A stretch of DNA of 64,000 bases from Agroathelia rolfsii (Eukaryota > Basidiomycota > Agaricomycetes > Amylocorticiales > Amylocorticiaceae), in NCBI GenBank assembly GCA_018343915.1, contig JABRWF010000003.1, positions 1,178,001 through 1,242,000 of the forward strand, read 5' to 3'. The notes under the pieces were generated by a model that was not told the origin of the DNA, did not search any database, and saw nothing but the letters and a program-made list of their open reading frames with translations. Positions 37,207 to 49,600 of this stretch are shown one piece after another. Within the stretch, counting starts at the first letter, position 1; each line of letters starts with the position of its first letter. The position numbers and the translations under genes are program-made.

Positions 37207-37530
37207 ATTGCTTTATGTCATATACATTATACAACTTTCTGGATTCAGGCATTAATACAGCGCTAGTACCGCCTCAAAATCTTATTTCACAGCATGACAA
37301 ACATAAATTAAGCTTCTTTTATGAGTTTCAGGGTCACCGAGTTGCAGCAGTGCTTCTGCAGTGCTTATGAACCCAGTAGCGTAGGAACTTGGGGGTTGTC
37401 AAAAACTGTGATCTAATCTTTTGGGGTATGCCATGTTGAATAACCAAAGCCACTTCTTCAGCTACGGAAAATTTTCGTTATAACAAAGCTATAAATATCC
37501 TGTAATGTGTCATTGTAAATACATCATAGC

Positions 37531-37806
37531 TGTGCTCCTACTCGTGCTTCTCAAAAGTATCCGTAGATCACATGTTTGCCATTCCCAGCCACCTATCTTT
37601 GTCGACATAACATCTCCCCCAAATGTTCGTATTAATGGAAGATACTATTGAATCTCATTTATTAGAAGTATAGCTGCACCCAGGGTATATTTTAGATATA
37701 TATTTTAGTGTGAAATTCTAAGGCACATTGTATTGGAGGACATGGCTGGCTGAGGATGGCAAACGCATGATCTACAGATACTTTTGAGAAGCACGAGCAT
37801 TGCTCA
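37531..37806. mobile_element. MITE-like element with about 60-base terminal inverted repeats
   Basis: Left arm 37531-37591 and right arm 37745-37806 are inverted copies: both read CTCGTGCTTCTCAAAAGTAT then GTAGATCA.. then TTTGCCAT..C.CAGCCA. The arms flank about 150 bases of AT-rich non-coding sequence. No coding capacity. Target-site duplication not clearly seen. Confidence 0.7.
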
Positions 37807-38224
37807 TACCGCCTTGTGCACACCCCAATATTGAGTTTGCACAGCTCGTCCTGTTAGAATCCATAGCTATGGAGTATGTGTGACGTAGTCACGGTCGCGT
37901 ATAGCGTGACCTAGTATTTACTACCGGGCCGGTACGCACGGGCCAAAGACACCGCTTTGTGCTGACGTCGCGCCTCCTTGGGGCAAAACACTTAGTTTAA
38001 GGTAAAACTGCCACACAAAAAAGAGGAACAATCTAGATATTGGTAAATTACAAGTAGTAGGATGATCACGCCTCTCTTGGTCTATACTCATAGTCTCAAA
38101 AGTTTCCGTAGATTACGTGGTAGCCACCCTCAGCCACCTTTGTCTTTGATACTATATTTTACCTACCAAAACGCAAAGTAGAAATACTTTTTTAGCTTCT
38201 GTAGAGAGCTACAGCTTTAATCAG
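37807..38224. other. Non-coding spacer with a lone MITE arm
   Basis: 38086-38150 resembles the left arm of the element at 37531 (TCTCAAAAGTTTCCGTAGAT, CTCAGCCACCTTTGTC). 37944-37981 resembles 7306-7343. No gene. Confidence 0.45.
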
Positions 38225-40110
38225 TGTTAAAAGTTAGTGGTAATGGTGTAATGTAGACTACTTGTAATCTACTAGTTACCTATTTAAAAGACAACTAACT
38301 TACTTGTTTGAAAAGTTAATGGTCTATGGTGTTATAGGTTTAAAGGCAATAAAACCTATTTGTGAAAGCAATTAGTAACTCTGTTACACCTAAGTTAAGA
38401 CTGTAGCCAGTGTCTGTCACAACCCTAGTTGTACCATGTCATAGTTATTATAGCATTTATTCATGTTTACCAAGCATACACTCAGGTTTACCAAGCAAAT
38501 ATCTAGAATTACCATGCAGCTGTCAAAGGATTTCTTAGAGATTATATCAAGCCATATAAAAGCCATAGCATATTATACTTCATAGCACACTAGTTATAAG
38601 TCATAGTATATCATAGTAAGCTATAGTTGCTATTTTATTACAGCTCAGTTCTAAGCCTTAGGCTTAGAAAGAGGCATACCTGTATTTCCGCTCCCTGGCT
38701 GCCATTGCTACGCTGGTTGTGACATGTGACATGTCACGTCACAAAAAGAGCATAACTTTGCAATCTCTCATCTTCAGGCACTATCACAGGTACAAAGGGA
38801 CTACAGTACATATTGCTGATCACTGGAACAATCAAGGAGAATCTTAGGAGTAATAGTGGATTATTAGTAAGGAATAGAAGCTAAGAAAGCGTACCAAAGT
38901 AAGAGAACAATAGTATACAAATCATGTATTTAAGTTACTAAGGTCTAAGAGATGTCCCCCATCTCACAGACCTCTTTCGTCAATTCTATTGTCTTTTCCC
39001 TTGTCTAAAGTCCCCTCACAAGCCACTACTAGCTCTAAGAATATTTCCTTGCCTCTGTATTATTTCCTGCAAGCCCAAGTTATAGTCAAAGCTATTATAA
39101 GTCATAGTTCACTATCCCATAGTTAACCTCAGGGTTGGAAACCCTGAGAGCGTCACCTCTAGCCTTGGATTAGGCTAGAGAAATCATAAAATTTTACTAA
39201 CAATTCTATAGGAACTATTCACAGTGTTCATAGTATTATTGTTTATTGCTATAGACCTGTGACAGTGTCCCTTTGAGACTACCTACTTGTTTTCCCTTTA
39301 GGAAAGGCTTGTTGTCTTATAGTAGACTTAGTAAGTCTGTTAGTGAAGTTAGTACTCTAGGAGCTAGTCTTATAGACTATTTAACTCACTATTTTCAAGT
39401 GAAATAACTTGTCATTTCCAGCCAAATTTGCTGGTGCTTATATAATACAAAATATTCTAATTTCTACAAGATTAGTAAGCCAATCCTGTGCTTATCTAAT
39501 TCGCTTAGTAAGAAGGATTGCTTATAAATCAGCTTATAAATTAGCTTAGTAATACTCCTATTTGCTGAATAATATGCTTGGTAAGCAATCTGTGTGCTTA
39601 GTCAGTAATTTGTATAGTATTAGTAAGTAAAAGTGTCCATTTATCTCAATATCCTATTATTAGATCTATATTAGTAATATTTTATAAACATCACTAATAT
39701 TATGAATTTGCTTAGTAAATATTTTGGTGATTTATAAGCAAGAATATAAGGTGTGAAAAATCAATTAGTAATATTCACAATGATTATTGAGAAATGAATA
39801 TTTAAATGGAATTGTTTAATATTTATGAAAAAGATATTCATAAATGATAAAGTCAAGTAACTTCAGATATGATGATCTTATCTCTGATAAGATTAGATAT
39901 AATGAAATATTGAAAATATTAAATAAAAGAATATATGCATATTATTTCAATGAATATATATATGTAAAGAATTGTTAATATCTTAACAATGAACGGTTGT
40001 AAAATCATGAAATAAATAATCATGTATGACATAATGTTAGATGATTATTTAAAGTATTCATTGGAATTATTAGAAAGATATGAAGCCTGTAAATATTCAA
40101 TCTTTCAACA
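38225..40110. mobile_element. Type-2 solo-LTR-like element, split by a type-1 insertion
   Basis: The element begins TGTTAAAAG and ends TTTCAACA. It matches the copies at 56481-57483 and 59250-60137. It is interrupted at 38414/39265 by a type-1 element flanked by GTGTC on both sides; the uninterrupted site reads GTGTCCCTTT in the other two copies. No matching target duplication was found around the outer ends (ATCAG versus ATAAT). Confidence 0.65.
38415..39264. mobile_element. Type-1 solo-LTR-like element (850 bases)
   Basis: It begins TGTCACAACCC and ends CCTGTGACA, with 5-base duplication GTGTC at 38410-38414 and 39265-39269. Related copies are at 41756-42644 and 58535-60298. It contains palindromes TTCTAAGCC/GGCTTAGAA, CTCAGGGTTT-like/AAACCCTGAG and CTCTAGCC/GGCTAGAG. 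There is no coding region, so a solo LTR fits best; a non-autonomous terminal-repeat element is the alternative. Confidence 0.75.
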
Positions 40111-40115
40111 ATAAT

Positions 40116-40480
40116 TTCCTCCTTCAAGGAAATTATATATTTAGAGTGATCAAACCTTCTTTAGCAGGGGCGATGTTAGATTTTGTGAAGAAGTTCTAGC
40201 TTTGTACTATTGTCTCCTGATACTAGTTTAAGGAGCTTTCTTTTAAACAATATCTTTGTGTTCATTTCCTTCATGTTTTCCTACTCCTAACCAAGTTGAT
40301 CATCCGCATAGCTTGCCCCTCAATCCTAAGGATTTGAGCGAGTTCTTACTCGAGCTTGTCAGTTTCATTTTCTAGAGTAAATCCTGATAAAAAAAATGAT
40401 GTCATTATGTTTCAGCAATATTTTGACTGGATTGCACAGTAGATGTTAATTACTGTGTACATGGGCATCTACATAAATAC
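40116..40480 (-). pseudogene. 5' fragment of a TPR-CHAT gene
   Basis: The sequence aligns with 28960-29343, the N-terminal coding part of the TPR-CHAT pseudogene at 25751-29343. Examples are AGCAGGG.C.ATG and TTCTAGAGTAA shared in register, with many substitutions and small indels. Similarity continues through the upstream flank to about 40780 (like 29344-29760, including TTTTGATTATCTCT). It stops abruptly at the right end of the type-2 element at 40110, so the rest of the gene is missing. Confidence 0.6.
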
Positions 40481-40780
40481 TTGATATAATTTTGGACTGC
40501 AAGTATGTATAATCAGAAGTTATTCTTGATATTTCTGCCAATGTGAGCCAGACTTCTTCACACATACAGAATTTTTTTAGCAATTCATATTTTTAGACTT
40601 TTGGAACTATAGACAGTTTTTTTATTTTATTTTAAAAAAAGTCAATGGACTTATATATTATATTAAAGCATTTCATTTGTTTTGATAATTGCTTATAGGA
40701 TGCAGCCACTTTGATTATCTCTTGTCTTAATCTCATATCCTGTACAACATAATACACTGCCACAATATGCACAGGATAGA

Positions 40781-41755
40781 CAACTATTCACTACCACCAC
40801 ACAAGTCAAATATGTTACAACCCCCTCTATACATAAGTGGCTTCCACTCCAACATTTCTAACATATCCCCACTCACCCTTACCCACTACTATCCAACAAC
40901 CAAAGACACCTCTCTAGCTCCCAACTTCTGCTCTCTGCCCTCTGCAATTTAGGTGTCAGAACTAGCAACCCCTTGCTTGGCGCCCAATTGGAGTCCTGGA
41001 GTCTTTTCCTCTTCTCACATATCCTGTTTTCCTATCATTTCCCCCATACATTCTAGTACCCTTGTTCATATAGATAGTTTTGGCCTATTTGCACCCTGTA
41101 TTCCATTTCTTGCTCTCTGTCTTACTTCATTTCTATTCCTCTTGGTATCCTCCTGCTACTATAGTATTTATACTGACCTTGTCAAGAGCACACCTGACTC
41201 TTGCCACTAAAACTCAACTAAAGTCCATAGAAACCCCTCAAAGGTATGGGGTAGGCAGTAAAACCTTTTTTACTCTTCCCAGGACTTAGGATACAGGGGT
41301 GTACACTTCTCTATGCCCTGTCTCTACTTTCATATAAACTCAAGCTTTTCTATCACTAGGCTTTACTCTAAGTCTATAAGACTTTTAAGTAAGGTCAATA
41401 GTCAAGACACAAGTTATCTTGTGTATACAGATAGGGGTTGAGATATCTTAACCCTGGCCAACTAGGCATAAAGCTTTTGTTAGGGCAAGTGCACTAAGTA
41501 CAATGTGGTTTATGTTATTGCTGATGCAAGTGGTCACCCAGAGGGCTGGACCTATCTTATACATGCACATAAGGGTAGCACTAAGCACACCCTTACTACA
41601 AGTAGCACTAAGCACACTTGTAACCTCCTAGCACAAAGCAGAGAGGATTTAGAGAGGGAAGAAAAAAGGGGGAGATAGGCTCTGAAGACAAAGGTTTTAT
41701 TATATTAGTTAACTATGTAATACAAAGTACTATAGTACTTACCTGAAGACAAAGA
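40781..41755. other. Low-gene-content sequence, nothing recognised
   Basis: C/T-rich stretches near 40790-41200 give open frames of low complexity only. No domain, RNA gene or element boundary was identified. The last five bases (AAAGA, 41751-41755) are the target duplication of the next element. Confidence 0.4.
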
Positions 41756-42644
41756 TGTCACAACTATAGTTATACCATGCTATAGACACTATAGCATTTA
41801 ATTATGTCTACCAAGCATATATTTAGGTTTACCAAGCATATACCTAGGTTTATTCAGCATACACTCAAGATAACTATGAAATCACTCAAGTATTTATTAT
41901 TATTATTATCAAGCTACAAATTATGCTGTAGAGGCCATTATACATAATATATCTATAGTATATTATTTATAAGTCATAGTATATCACAATAAACCATAGT
42001 TTATCATTTGGTCAAAGCTCAATTCTAAGCCCAAGGCTTAGAAACAGGTATATTATTATTTCCACTCCTTTTTACTATTGCACTAGTTGTGATATATTAT
42101 GCATTACATTATATAAAAGAGCATAACTTTGCATTCCCCATCTTCAGGCACTATTACAGTTACACAGGAACTGCAATACATCATGATAATCATTGAAACA
42201 ATCAAGGAAGAACCTAGGAATAATATTAGATTATTTAGTAAGGATTAGTAACTAGAAAAGCGTACCAAAGTAGGAGAACAATAGTATACAATTATGTATT
42301 TAAGTTACTAAGGTCTAAGAGATGTTCCCTATCTCACAGACCTTTTTTGTCAATTCTATTGTCTTTTCCCTTGCCTAAAGTCCTATCACAAACCACTACT
42401 AGCTCTAAGAATATTTCCTTGCCTCTGTATTATTTTCCTGCAAGTCTAAGTCATAGTCAAAAGCTATTATAAGTTATAGTTCACCATTCCATAGTTAACC
42501 TCAGGGTTGGAAACCTGAGAGCATCACCTCTAGCCTTGGATTAGGCTAGAGAAGTGATTAAATCTTACTAACAATTCTATAGAAACTATTCATAGTGTTC
42601 ATAGTATTCATAGTATTATTGTTTATTGCTATAGACCTGTGACA
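41756..42644. mobile_element. Type-1 solo-LTR-like element (889 bases)
   Basis: It begins TGTCACAACTATAG and ends CCTGTGACA, flanked by AAAGA at 41751-41755 and 42645-42649. It is a full-length match to the copy at 38415-39264, including the three palindromes, with many transitions. Confidence 0.8.
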
Positions 42645-43923
42645 AAAGAGAACAAATCTGGGGTCTTCAGGTAGAGACACTACAGGGTTATATACTAATT
42701 CTACCTGATCTGTGCACATAGTATATGGTCTGTGCATGGTAATACTAAGTATGATGTGATATTACACTATAATGAATCTATGATGATGTCATAGTCTGGA
42801 CCTATACTCTAGGCCTTGCTTACATAATATATCATATGACTTGCTTAGTCATCAGAGTGCTTATGTAATATCTACTTATGTAATATACATATTATATACT
42901 AATAAATCGAGAAAAATCAGGAAAAATTCGGAAAAATAATGAGAAATTCTAAATAAATTTATAGTACATAGATTGACTTGTAATATTATAAGTTGATCCC
43001 ATGATTATTTTTTTCCCCTAATTTTTCTCTATTTTCTACTATTTTTCTTGACTTTTTATCTTTTGATTTAAGTATATAGGCTTTATTTCTTTATTTTTGG
43101 TTTCTTGTTGCATTGTTTATATGGTACTGTACTTCATTTGGGTATACTTCTAAATCTTCTGATGTACATCATTGATTTGCTTCTTCCATCTTTGATGCTT
43201 CTTTTATCTTTGATTTCTTGCCACACTGTACTTCTGTTCTAACTTCTCTGATCCTTTTTCTTTTCTTACTTCTATTTCCCTTGATATGGAGTTAAGAACT
43301 ATTCTTAGAGTACTTGTAAACAGTATATAGAGGCCTACCCTTGAGACCTTTGCAATTTAGCTTGACCACCTTTTGCCCTCTGTGTCACTCTCACTCACAC
43401 CTGAAGTTTCTTCCCCTACTCTCTTTCTTGTGTGTTTTACCCCCCCATTATCATCTTTATTATTATACCTGGACCCCAAGGTTAAGGGGATATGCTATAA
43501 CTCCATGCTCTAAGGGAGTATAAAACTGAGTAAAGCTATACATGTGTCACCAGGATGTGTGAACATGGACTCCTAGGATGAGGGAGTATAAAGAATTATG
43601 TCAAGGCTAAAGACAGTATATCCTACCTGGCAAAGGACTTTAAGAATACCAGTAATTGTATATTGCAAGGAAGCCTCTATGAAACAGTAGGAGACCTTGC
43701 CTCTAGGTCTTTAAATATAAGTTGCACCTCTCTGCTGGGGGAGCTTAAAGATATCAGTTGTACCCCCCCTATTTGCTTCTGGCCCTTCTAGGCTAGGCAT
43801 CTTAGGGTTATATTGGTTGAGTCATGAGTGTCCCATGACATGTAACAGACCTAGCATATACCTAGCTACCTCAGTTTGGAAATCAACTTAGTTCCCCTTC
43901 TCCTGTTTAACTCCTATCCTGGA
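42645..43923. other. AT-rich sequence, possible LTR debris
   Basis: Near 42905-42950 and 43010-43070 are runs such as CCTAATTTTTCTCTATTTTC, resembling the start of the gypsy LTR at 43924 in both orientations; they may be old LTR fragments. Otherwise nothing recognised. CTGGA at 43919-43923 is the left target site of the gypsy element. Confidence 0.35.
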
Positions 43924-44779
43924 TGTCATGGGTATACCCAGACTCTCCTAATTTTTCTTTATTTTCCTGTATTTTTCTTGTATTTTTACGATTTTTCTTG
44001 GACTTTCTACACATTATTTATTTATAATAGACTGCCTAGGACAATTGGTTACAGAGTACTTAGTTATATGACTAGCCATCATTATACCTTTGTGCTAGTA
44101 CCTATTAGTAAACAGAGTCTAGACCCTTCTAGTTCCTTCTAAGTCTAGACTCTTGATCAATCAGCTGATGATGCAATGATTGCACCATCATGCTCAGTCA
44201 TCCATTTGTACTATGTTTAGCATTCCTTTCTATTTCTGTCTCTGTGCACAGACCATTCAGAAGTGTATAGACCACCCCTGAAACTTATATAAGGACCCTG
44301 TAACACTCCCTGAAGGCCTTAGCTTCGACCTTTTGCCTTCAGGTGAGTAAATAAGCATGTACATCTCTCTTTACTATTTACTAATACATTTGCCTTCAGG
44401 CTCATTGTTCTAGCCCTCTCACCCTTGCCCTCCCTTTATGCCTCGTCAGCCTAGGGGTTGTATAAGGACCTAAGCAAGCCATAGAACAGGCTGTATTGCC
44501 TGCCTCCCCCTCTCTATATCAAGTCCCTTAATAAATCAGGGCAAAGTGTGACTTAGGGTTATTACCCTCTAAGAAAGAATCTAAGCGTCTCAGAGTGTTT
44601 AGCACTCCCTTCTTTACTAAGCAAGCAGTAACAAGTCATTAGCCAACAGTAGCCTTTGGTGGAAAGTCTTCTAGACTTGGAGTACACCTTTGAGACCTAG
44701 TAGTAGTACATTGTTCTGTTTGTAGTATGAGTAGGGGTCACCTCTGTTATTTAGATAGTCAAGAGCATGAGCCTTGACA
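43924..44779 (+). repeat. 5' LTR of the gypsy element
   Basis: 856 bases from TGTCATGGG to GCCTTGACA. It holds a TATATAA box at 44286-44292 and, 35 bases further, AGCTTCGACCT (44321-44331), which pairs with the primer-binding site just inside the element. Confidence 0.92.
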
Positions 44780-44781
44780 TC

Positions 44782-44792
44782 AGGTCAAAGCT
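44782..44792 (+). other. Self-priming primer-binding site
   Basis: AGGTCAAAGCT lies two bases after the LTR end. It is complementary to AGCTTCGACCT at the predicted 5' end of the transcript except for one base, which is a CpG-to-CpA change. An 11-base self-primer at the RNA 5' end is the mechanism known for the Tf1/sushi group; no tRNA match is evident. Confidence 0.75.
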
Positions 44793-45402
44793 GACACCTG
44801 ATCCAGTCTTGTAGAGCCTTAGCTCTAAGATTGTGTAAGAAATAAATTGCTTACAAGTCAGTACAAGCAAGGAAAAGATTTTGTAGATACAAGTACTATA
44901 CCTTTCACTTGTGAGCCTTATTTGTCATCGAACTGTTAGCAGAAGCAATTGGGGACCTTAATTACGTCCTTTCAACCTATTAAGGCATAGCTGCAAAAGT
45001 ACTAGTACATTCCTGGGAAATTGTGGGCTGTTACCCAAAGGCGTTACTGCTGAGTTAGTCAGCTGCTTCTAGGGACTCCTCACAAGGGAGTATAACTGCT
45101 TTGACAAATAAGGAGCTTTGATAGATAGTATCTTTACTACACTACCAGAAGGCTGTCCACTTGCAGCCTTAGGAAGAAGAAGACTAAAGGATTTATACAG
45201 TATTGAGCTATAGCTCCACTATCACACATAGGATCACCAATCACTCCCTTCCTCTCCAACACTACATCCAATCATATCTAGAGCCCCATCATGTCATGGA
45301 AAATGCAAAGAGGAAACAGAGGAAGGCAAACTTGAAGGAGTTGGGGGCACTTCAGGAGCCCCTGCAACCTTAGAGGGAGCTATTTCTCAGTTATCTTGGA
45401 CT

Positions 45403-46560
45403 ATGGAGCTTCTAGCTCTAGGTCAAGCGGATATCCTCAAAATGATAGGTAGCATACAGGATCAGCATGCAGATATGACACGCTTTACTAGTGGACAAAA
45501 AATCCGCTTTACTACAAAGAAGTCCAAGACAGGAGAAGACAAGGAAATTGAGGAGTGGTATACTCCTAGTCCCCCCAAACCTAAAGAGGTCGGAACAAGG
45601 CCAGAGAAATATGATGGGGATGCATGCAAATTCCGGACCTTCTTCCATGACTGGAAGCTATGGATGTCAGATAATGAAGAATTGTATGGAGACCCTCAGA
45701 GTGAGGCCAAGCAGTTCATTTGCTGTCTAACTAGATCTGTAGCAGACTGGGCAGCTCACTTCATTCCTGAAATTATAGAAGCTGAGAAGCCTAGAAACCC
45801 AGATTTTCGAATCACTGAATTGTATAAGGAGTTTGTTGCTGCATATGGCAACTTTGACTACAAGGCAGATGCCCTAACAAAGATCCAGAACTTCCAGCAA
45901 GGGATACACTCTGTTAGGGACTATACAGCTTGGTTTACAGAGTTAGCACATACAGCAGAGCTAGAAAAAGGGGATATGCACATTTGTTACTGTGCTGGAC
46001 TGAACTAGCGGATTAGGAACCTAATCATAGGGTAGAAGGGATCAATGGTAACCTTTCAGAGCGCCATAGAAAATGCAGGAGAAGCAGAACGTGCACTTAA
46101 GGAGATGGGGGTTTGGAATCCAAAGTCTCAAAACCAAGGAAAAGGACCTTCCTTGATAAGCACCATGGTAGCAGCTACTACAAGCTCCAACCCAAGCCCA
46201 GGATCTATAAACCCAGGGATTCCTACCCCAGGAACTACCCCTATAAGCCAGGTGCAATGCTTTAACTGCCAGTAGTTTGGCCATGTACAAGCAGATTGTA
46301 CAAGTCCTAAAGTCAGAAGAGCGCCAGAAACTAGACCCTGGAAACAGGCCCCACCTCCTCGTCCAGCTAGGAATCCAGCTAGGGTTGCAGCATCCACTTT
46401 AAGCACCCCTAGCATACCTACTACTTTGAATACAACTCTAGTGCCTCAACAAGTAGCAGCAAGTACAACACCATCTATAGGGGACCTTATGACAAGATTT
46501 GAAGCATATGAGGAGCAAATTGCATAGATGCACAACCAACTTGCATTAGCAGGTTTTTAA
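45403..46560 (+). pseudogene. gypsy gag (capsid and zinc knuckle), broken
   Basis: The open part 45403-46008 encodes a capsid-like protein (TRPEKYDGDACKFRTFFHDW, LTRSVADWAAHF, ALTKIQNFQQG). Codons in the same frame continue upstream to about 45300 without a clear ATG. The sequence then runs through a TAG at 46006 into a second part with a CCHC knuckle CFNCQ*FGHVQADC, where the star is a TAG at 46273. Both stops replace likely Gln codons. Gag would package element RNA in cytoplasmic particles. Confidence 0.8.
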
Positions 46561-46619
46561 AAGGCTCCCAGGTTGAGGCCAAAACCCAGGAGCCAAAAGA
46601 ACAGAGTACTGAATACTAT

Positions 46620-49600
46620 GTACCATTTTCTGATGTTTCTTCTTTTTCTATTTCTGCTTCTATACTAGGGGTAAATACCCAACATTTACATGTACCTATA
46701 GAATTACGTGGACAGTCCTTTTCTATTGATACTCTTGCAATGATTGATTCTAGCGCTTCTTCTACTTTTGTAAATAAACACTTTGTACATAAAAATCAAA
46801 TCCCAAAAAAATTGCTTCCCCAACCAATTCCTTTGTACAATATTGATAATTCCTCAAACAAAATTGGTAAAATTACAGAGTATATTACAGTTAGTTTGGT
46901 AACAGGAGGAGTAGAGCAAGAGATACATATAAATGTAGTTGATATTGGAGAGAAAGATATTATCTTGGGGATAGACTGGCTAAGAGCAGAGAATCCTGAG
47001 ATTGACTGGAAGGAGGCAACAGTGAAGTTGAGGAAGGAACATATACATACTGTAAAGGTCTTGGATGCAGTAGAAATACCAACAGAGTACCTCCTATATA
47101 AACAAGTCTTTTCAAAAGAGGAGTCTACTAGGATGCCTACACGGAAACCTTAGGATCACAAAATAATCCTAAAGGAAGGGGCATCTATAGGCAGATCTAA
47201 GGTATATCCACTCGCAGTCAAGGAAAGGAATTCTTTGGATGAATACATTAGGGAAAATCTTGCCAAGGGTTATCTTAGAAAATCTGAAAGCCCTATGAGC
47301 TCCCCCTTTTTCTTTATTCCAAAGAAATCTGGAGTACTACAACCAGTACAAGACTACCGCAAACTCAATGATATCACAGTGAAGGATAGTTACCCCCTTC
47401 CCCTCATTAGCACAATTATAGATAAGCTAAGTAGAAGTAAAATCTTCACCAAGCTAGATCTTAGATGGGGATATAACAATGTCCGGATCCAAGAAGGAGA
47501 TGAGTACAAAGTGGCTTTTGTGATGCCTCTAGGACTGTTTGAACCTACAGTAATGACCTTTGGCTTAACAAATGCACCAGCCACATTTCAGCGCATGATG
47601 GATGAGATTCTAGCCAATTTGATTGCATTAGGAAAAGTCTTTATTTACATTGATGATATTCTAATTGTATCAAACACTCAGAAGGAACACTCTGAGCTAG
47701 TCCTAGAAGTGCTGCGGCGCTTGAAAGAAAACAACTTGTATGTGAATGCAGAGAAATGTAAATTCAATGCAAACCAAGTCAAATTCCTAGGACTAATAAT
47801 TGGTTATAATTCCATCTGCATAATGCCTGAAAAAGTGCAAGCTATTAAGGACTGGCCAATCCCTAAGACAGTCAAAGAAATTAGATAGTTTAGGGGATTA
47901 GCCAACTATTACCGTCGGTTTATAAAGGGGTTTGGTGACCTGTGCAAACCTCTGGATCGGTTAACAGGCAATGTAGTATGGTAATGGACTAAAGAGGAGC
48001 AAAACTCCTTTGATGCGCTAAGGAATGCATTTGTTTCTGCACCAGTATTGGCAATGTTCGACCCAAAAAGAAAAACTAGGGTTGAAACAGAGTCCTCCAA
48101 CTTTGCCACTGGGGCAGTAATCTCTCAAATGCAGGACAATAGTAGCTGGCACCCTATTGTATATCTATCTCAATCTCTCAATCCAGCAGAGTGAAACTAT
48201 GAGATCTGGGATAAGGAAATGCTAGCAATTATTAAAGTACTCAAGGAGTGGAGGCACTATCTGATAGGAACAGAGGAACCATTTGAAATCTGGTCAGATC
48301 ATAAAAACTTAGAATACTGGAAAACATCTAAGGATCTGACTAGACAATAAGCAAGATGGTTATTATTCCTATCTGAATACAACTTCCTCATTCACTACAA
48401 GAAAGGAAGTGATAATGGTAGAGCTGATGCCCTCTCCCACCACCCTAACTTCCATAAAGATGATGCAGAAGACAATAAGGCACAAATTGTACTAAACCCA
48501 CACCTATTTTGTATCAATGCTGGAAGAAGGGGACATGTTACAGTTGAAGGAGAAAAAGGTCTTCTAACCTAGATCAGAAAAGCAAATTCAGAACCAGAAG
48601 TAGCAGAAGCTCTTCAGGTGCTAAAAGATCTAGGGCCAGTAAAGCTCCAAAATGGAATTGAGGAGTGGAACCAAGAAGAAGGCCTAGTTCTATACCGGGG
48701 AAAGGTTTATGTACTAAAGGATACCCAACTGCATGCAGAAATTGTAAAGAAATTCCATGATGCACCAGCTGCAGGACATCCAGGGAAATATAAAACCTTA
48801 GAACTAGTATCACGCAATTATTGGTGGCCAAGCATGACTAAATTTATTAATGAATATGTAACCACATGCCCCCAGTATATTGCAAATAAGAGTTCACGCC
48901 AACCACCCCCTGGTTTACTTCAACCACTGCCTGCTCTGCAGAAACCCTGGGAATATATAACAGCTGATATGATTGTAAAACTACCCAAGTCAGGAGAATT
49001 TGACTCTATCCTAGTGATTGTAGACAAACTCACAAAGATGTGTCACCTAATCCCAACTGTTGAAGCAGTGACTGCAGTAGAGGTAGCAGGATTATATCTA
49101 AAGCATGTGTTTAAACTCCATGGTGTTCCTAAAGTCTGGACTACAGATAGAGGCCCCCAATTTGCAAGCCAGGTTATGAAAGAGATTCATTGTAAATTAG
49201 GCATTAAAACAGCCTTGTCCACTGCTTATCATCCACAAAGTGATGGACAGACAGAAAGGCTAAATCAAGAAATTGAAACCTATTTACGAATTTACTCTAA
49301 CTAAAGGCAGACCAATTGGGCAGAAAACCTAGAGGTGGCAGAATTTGCATTAAACCAAAGACAGAGTATGGCAACAGGGTTTACACCCTTTGAACTCAAC
49401 TATAGGTTTGTGCCAGAAATAGAGATTCTCCCTCAGCCTCAGCCTAAGACCATAGGAGCACAAGACTGGTTAGGTAACCTAAAAGAGGTCCAACTGGAAG
49501 CTCAAGCAGCTCTAGCTAAAACAGCGGAAACTATGAAACAGTACTATGATCAGAAAAAGAAAAGTTTCCCCCAGTTAGAACCAGGAGCTAGAGTATGGCT

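Noticed and set aside
43876..44142. Open frame spanning the 5' LTR start of the gypsy element
   Set aside because: It crosses an element boundary and is T-rich LTR sequence.
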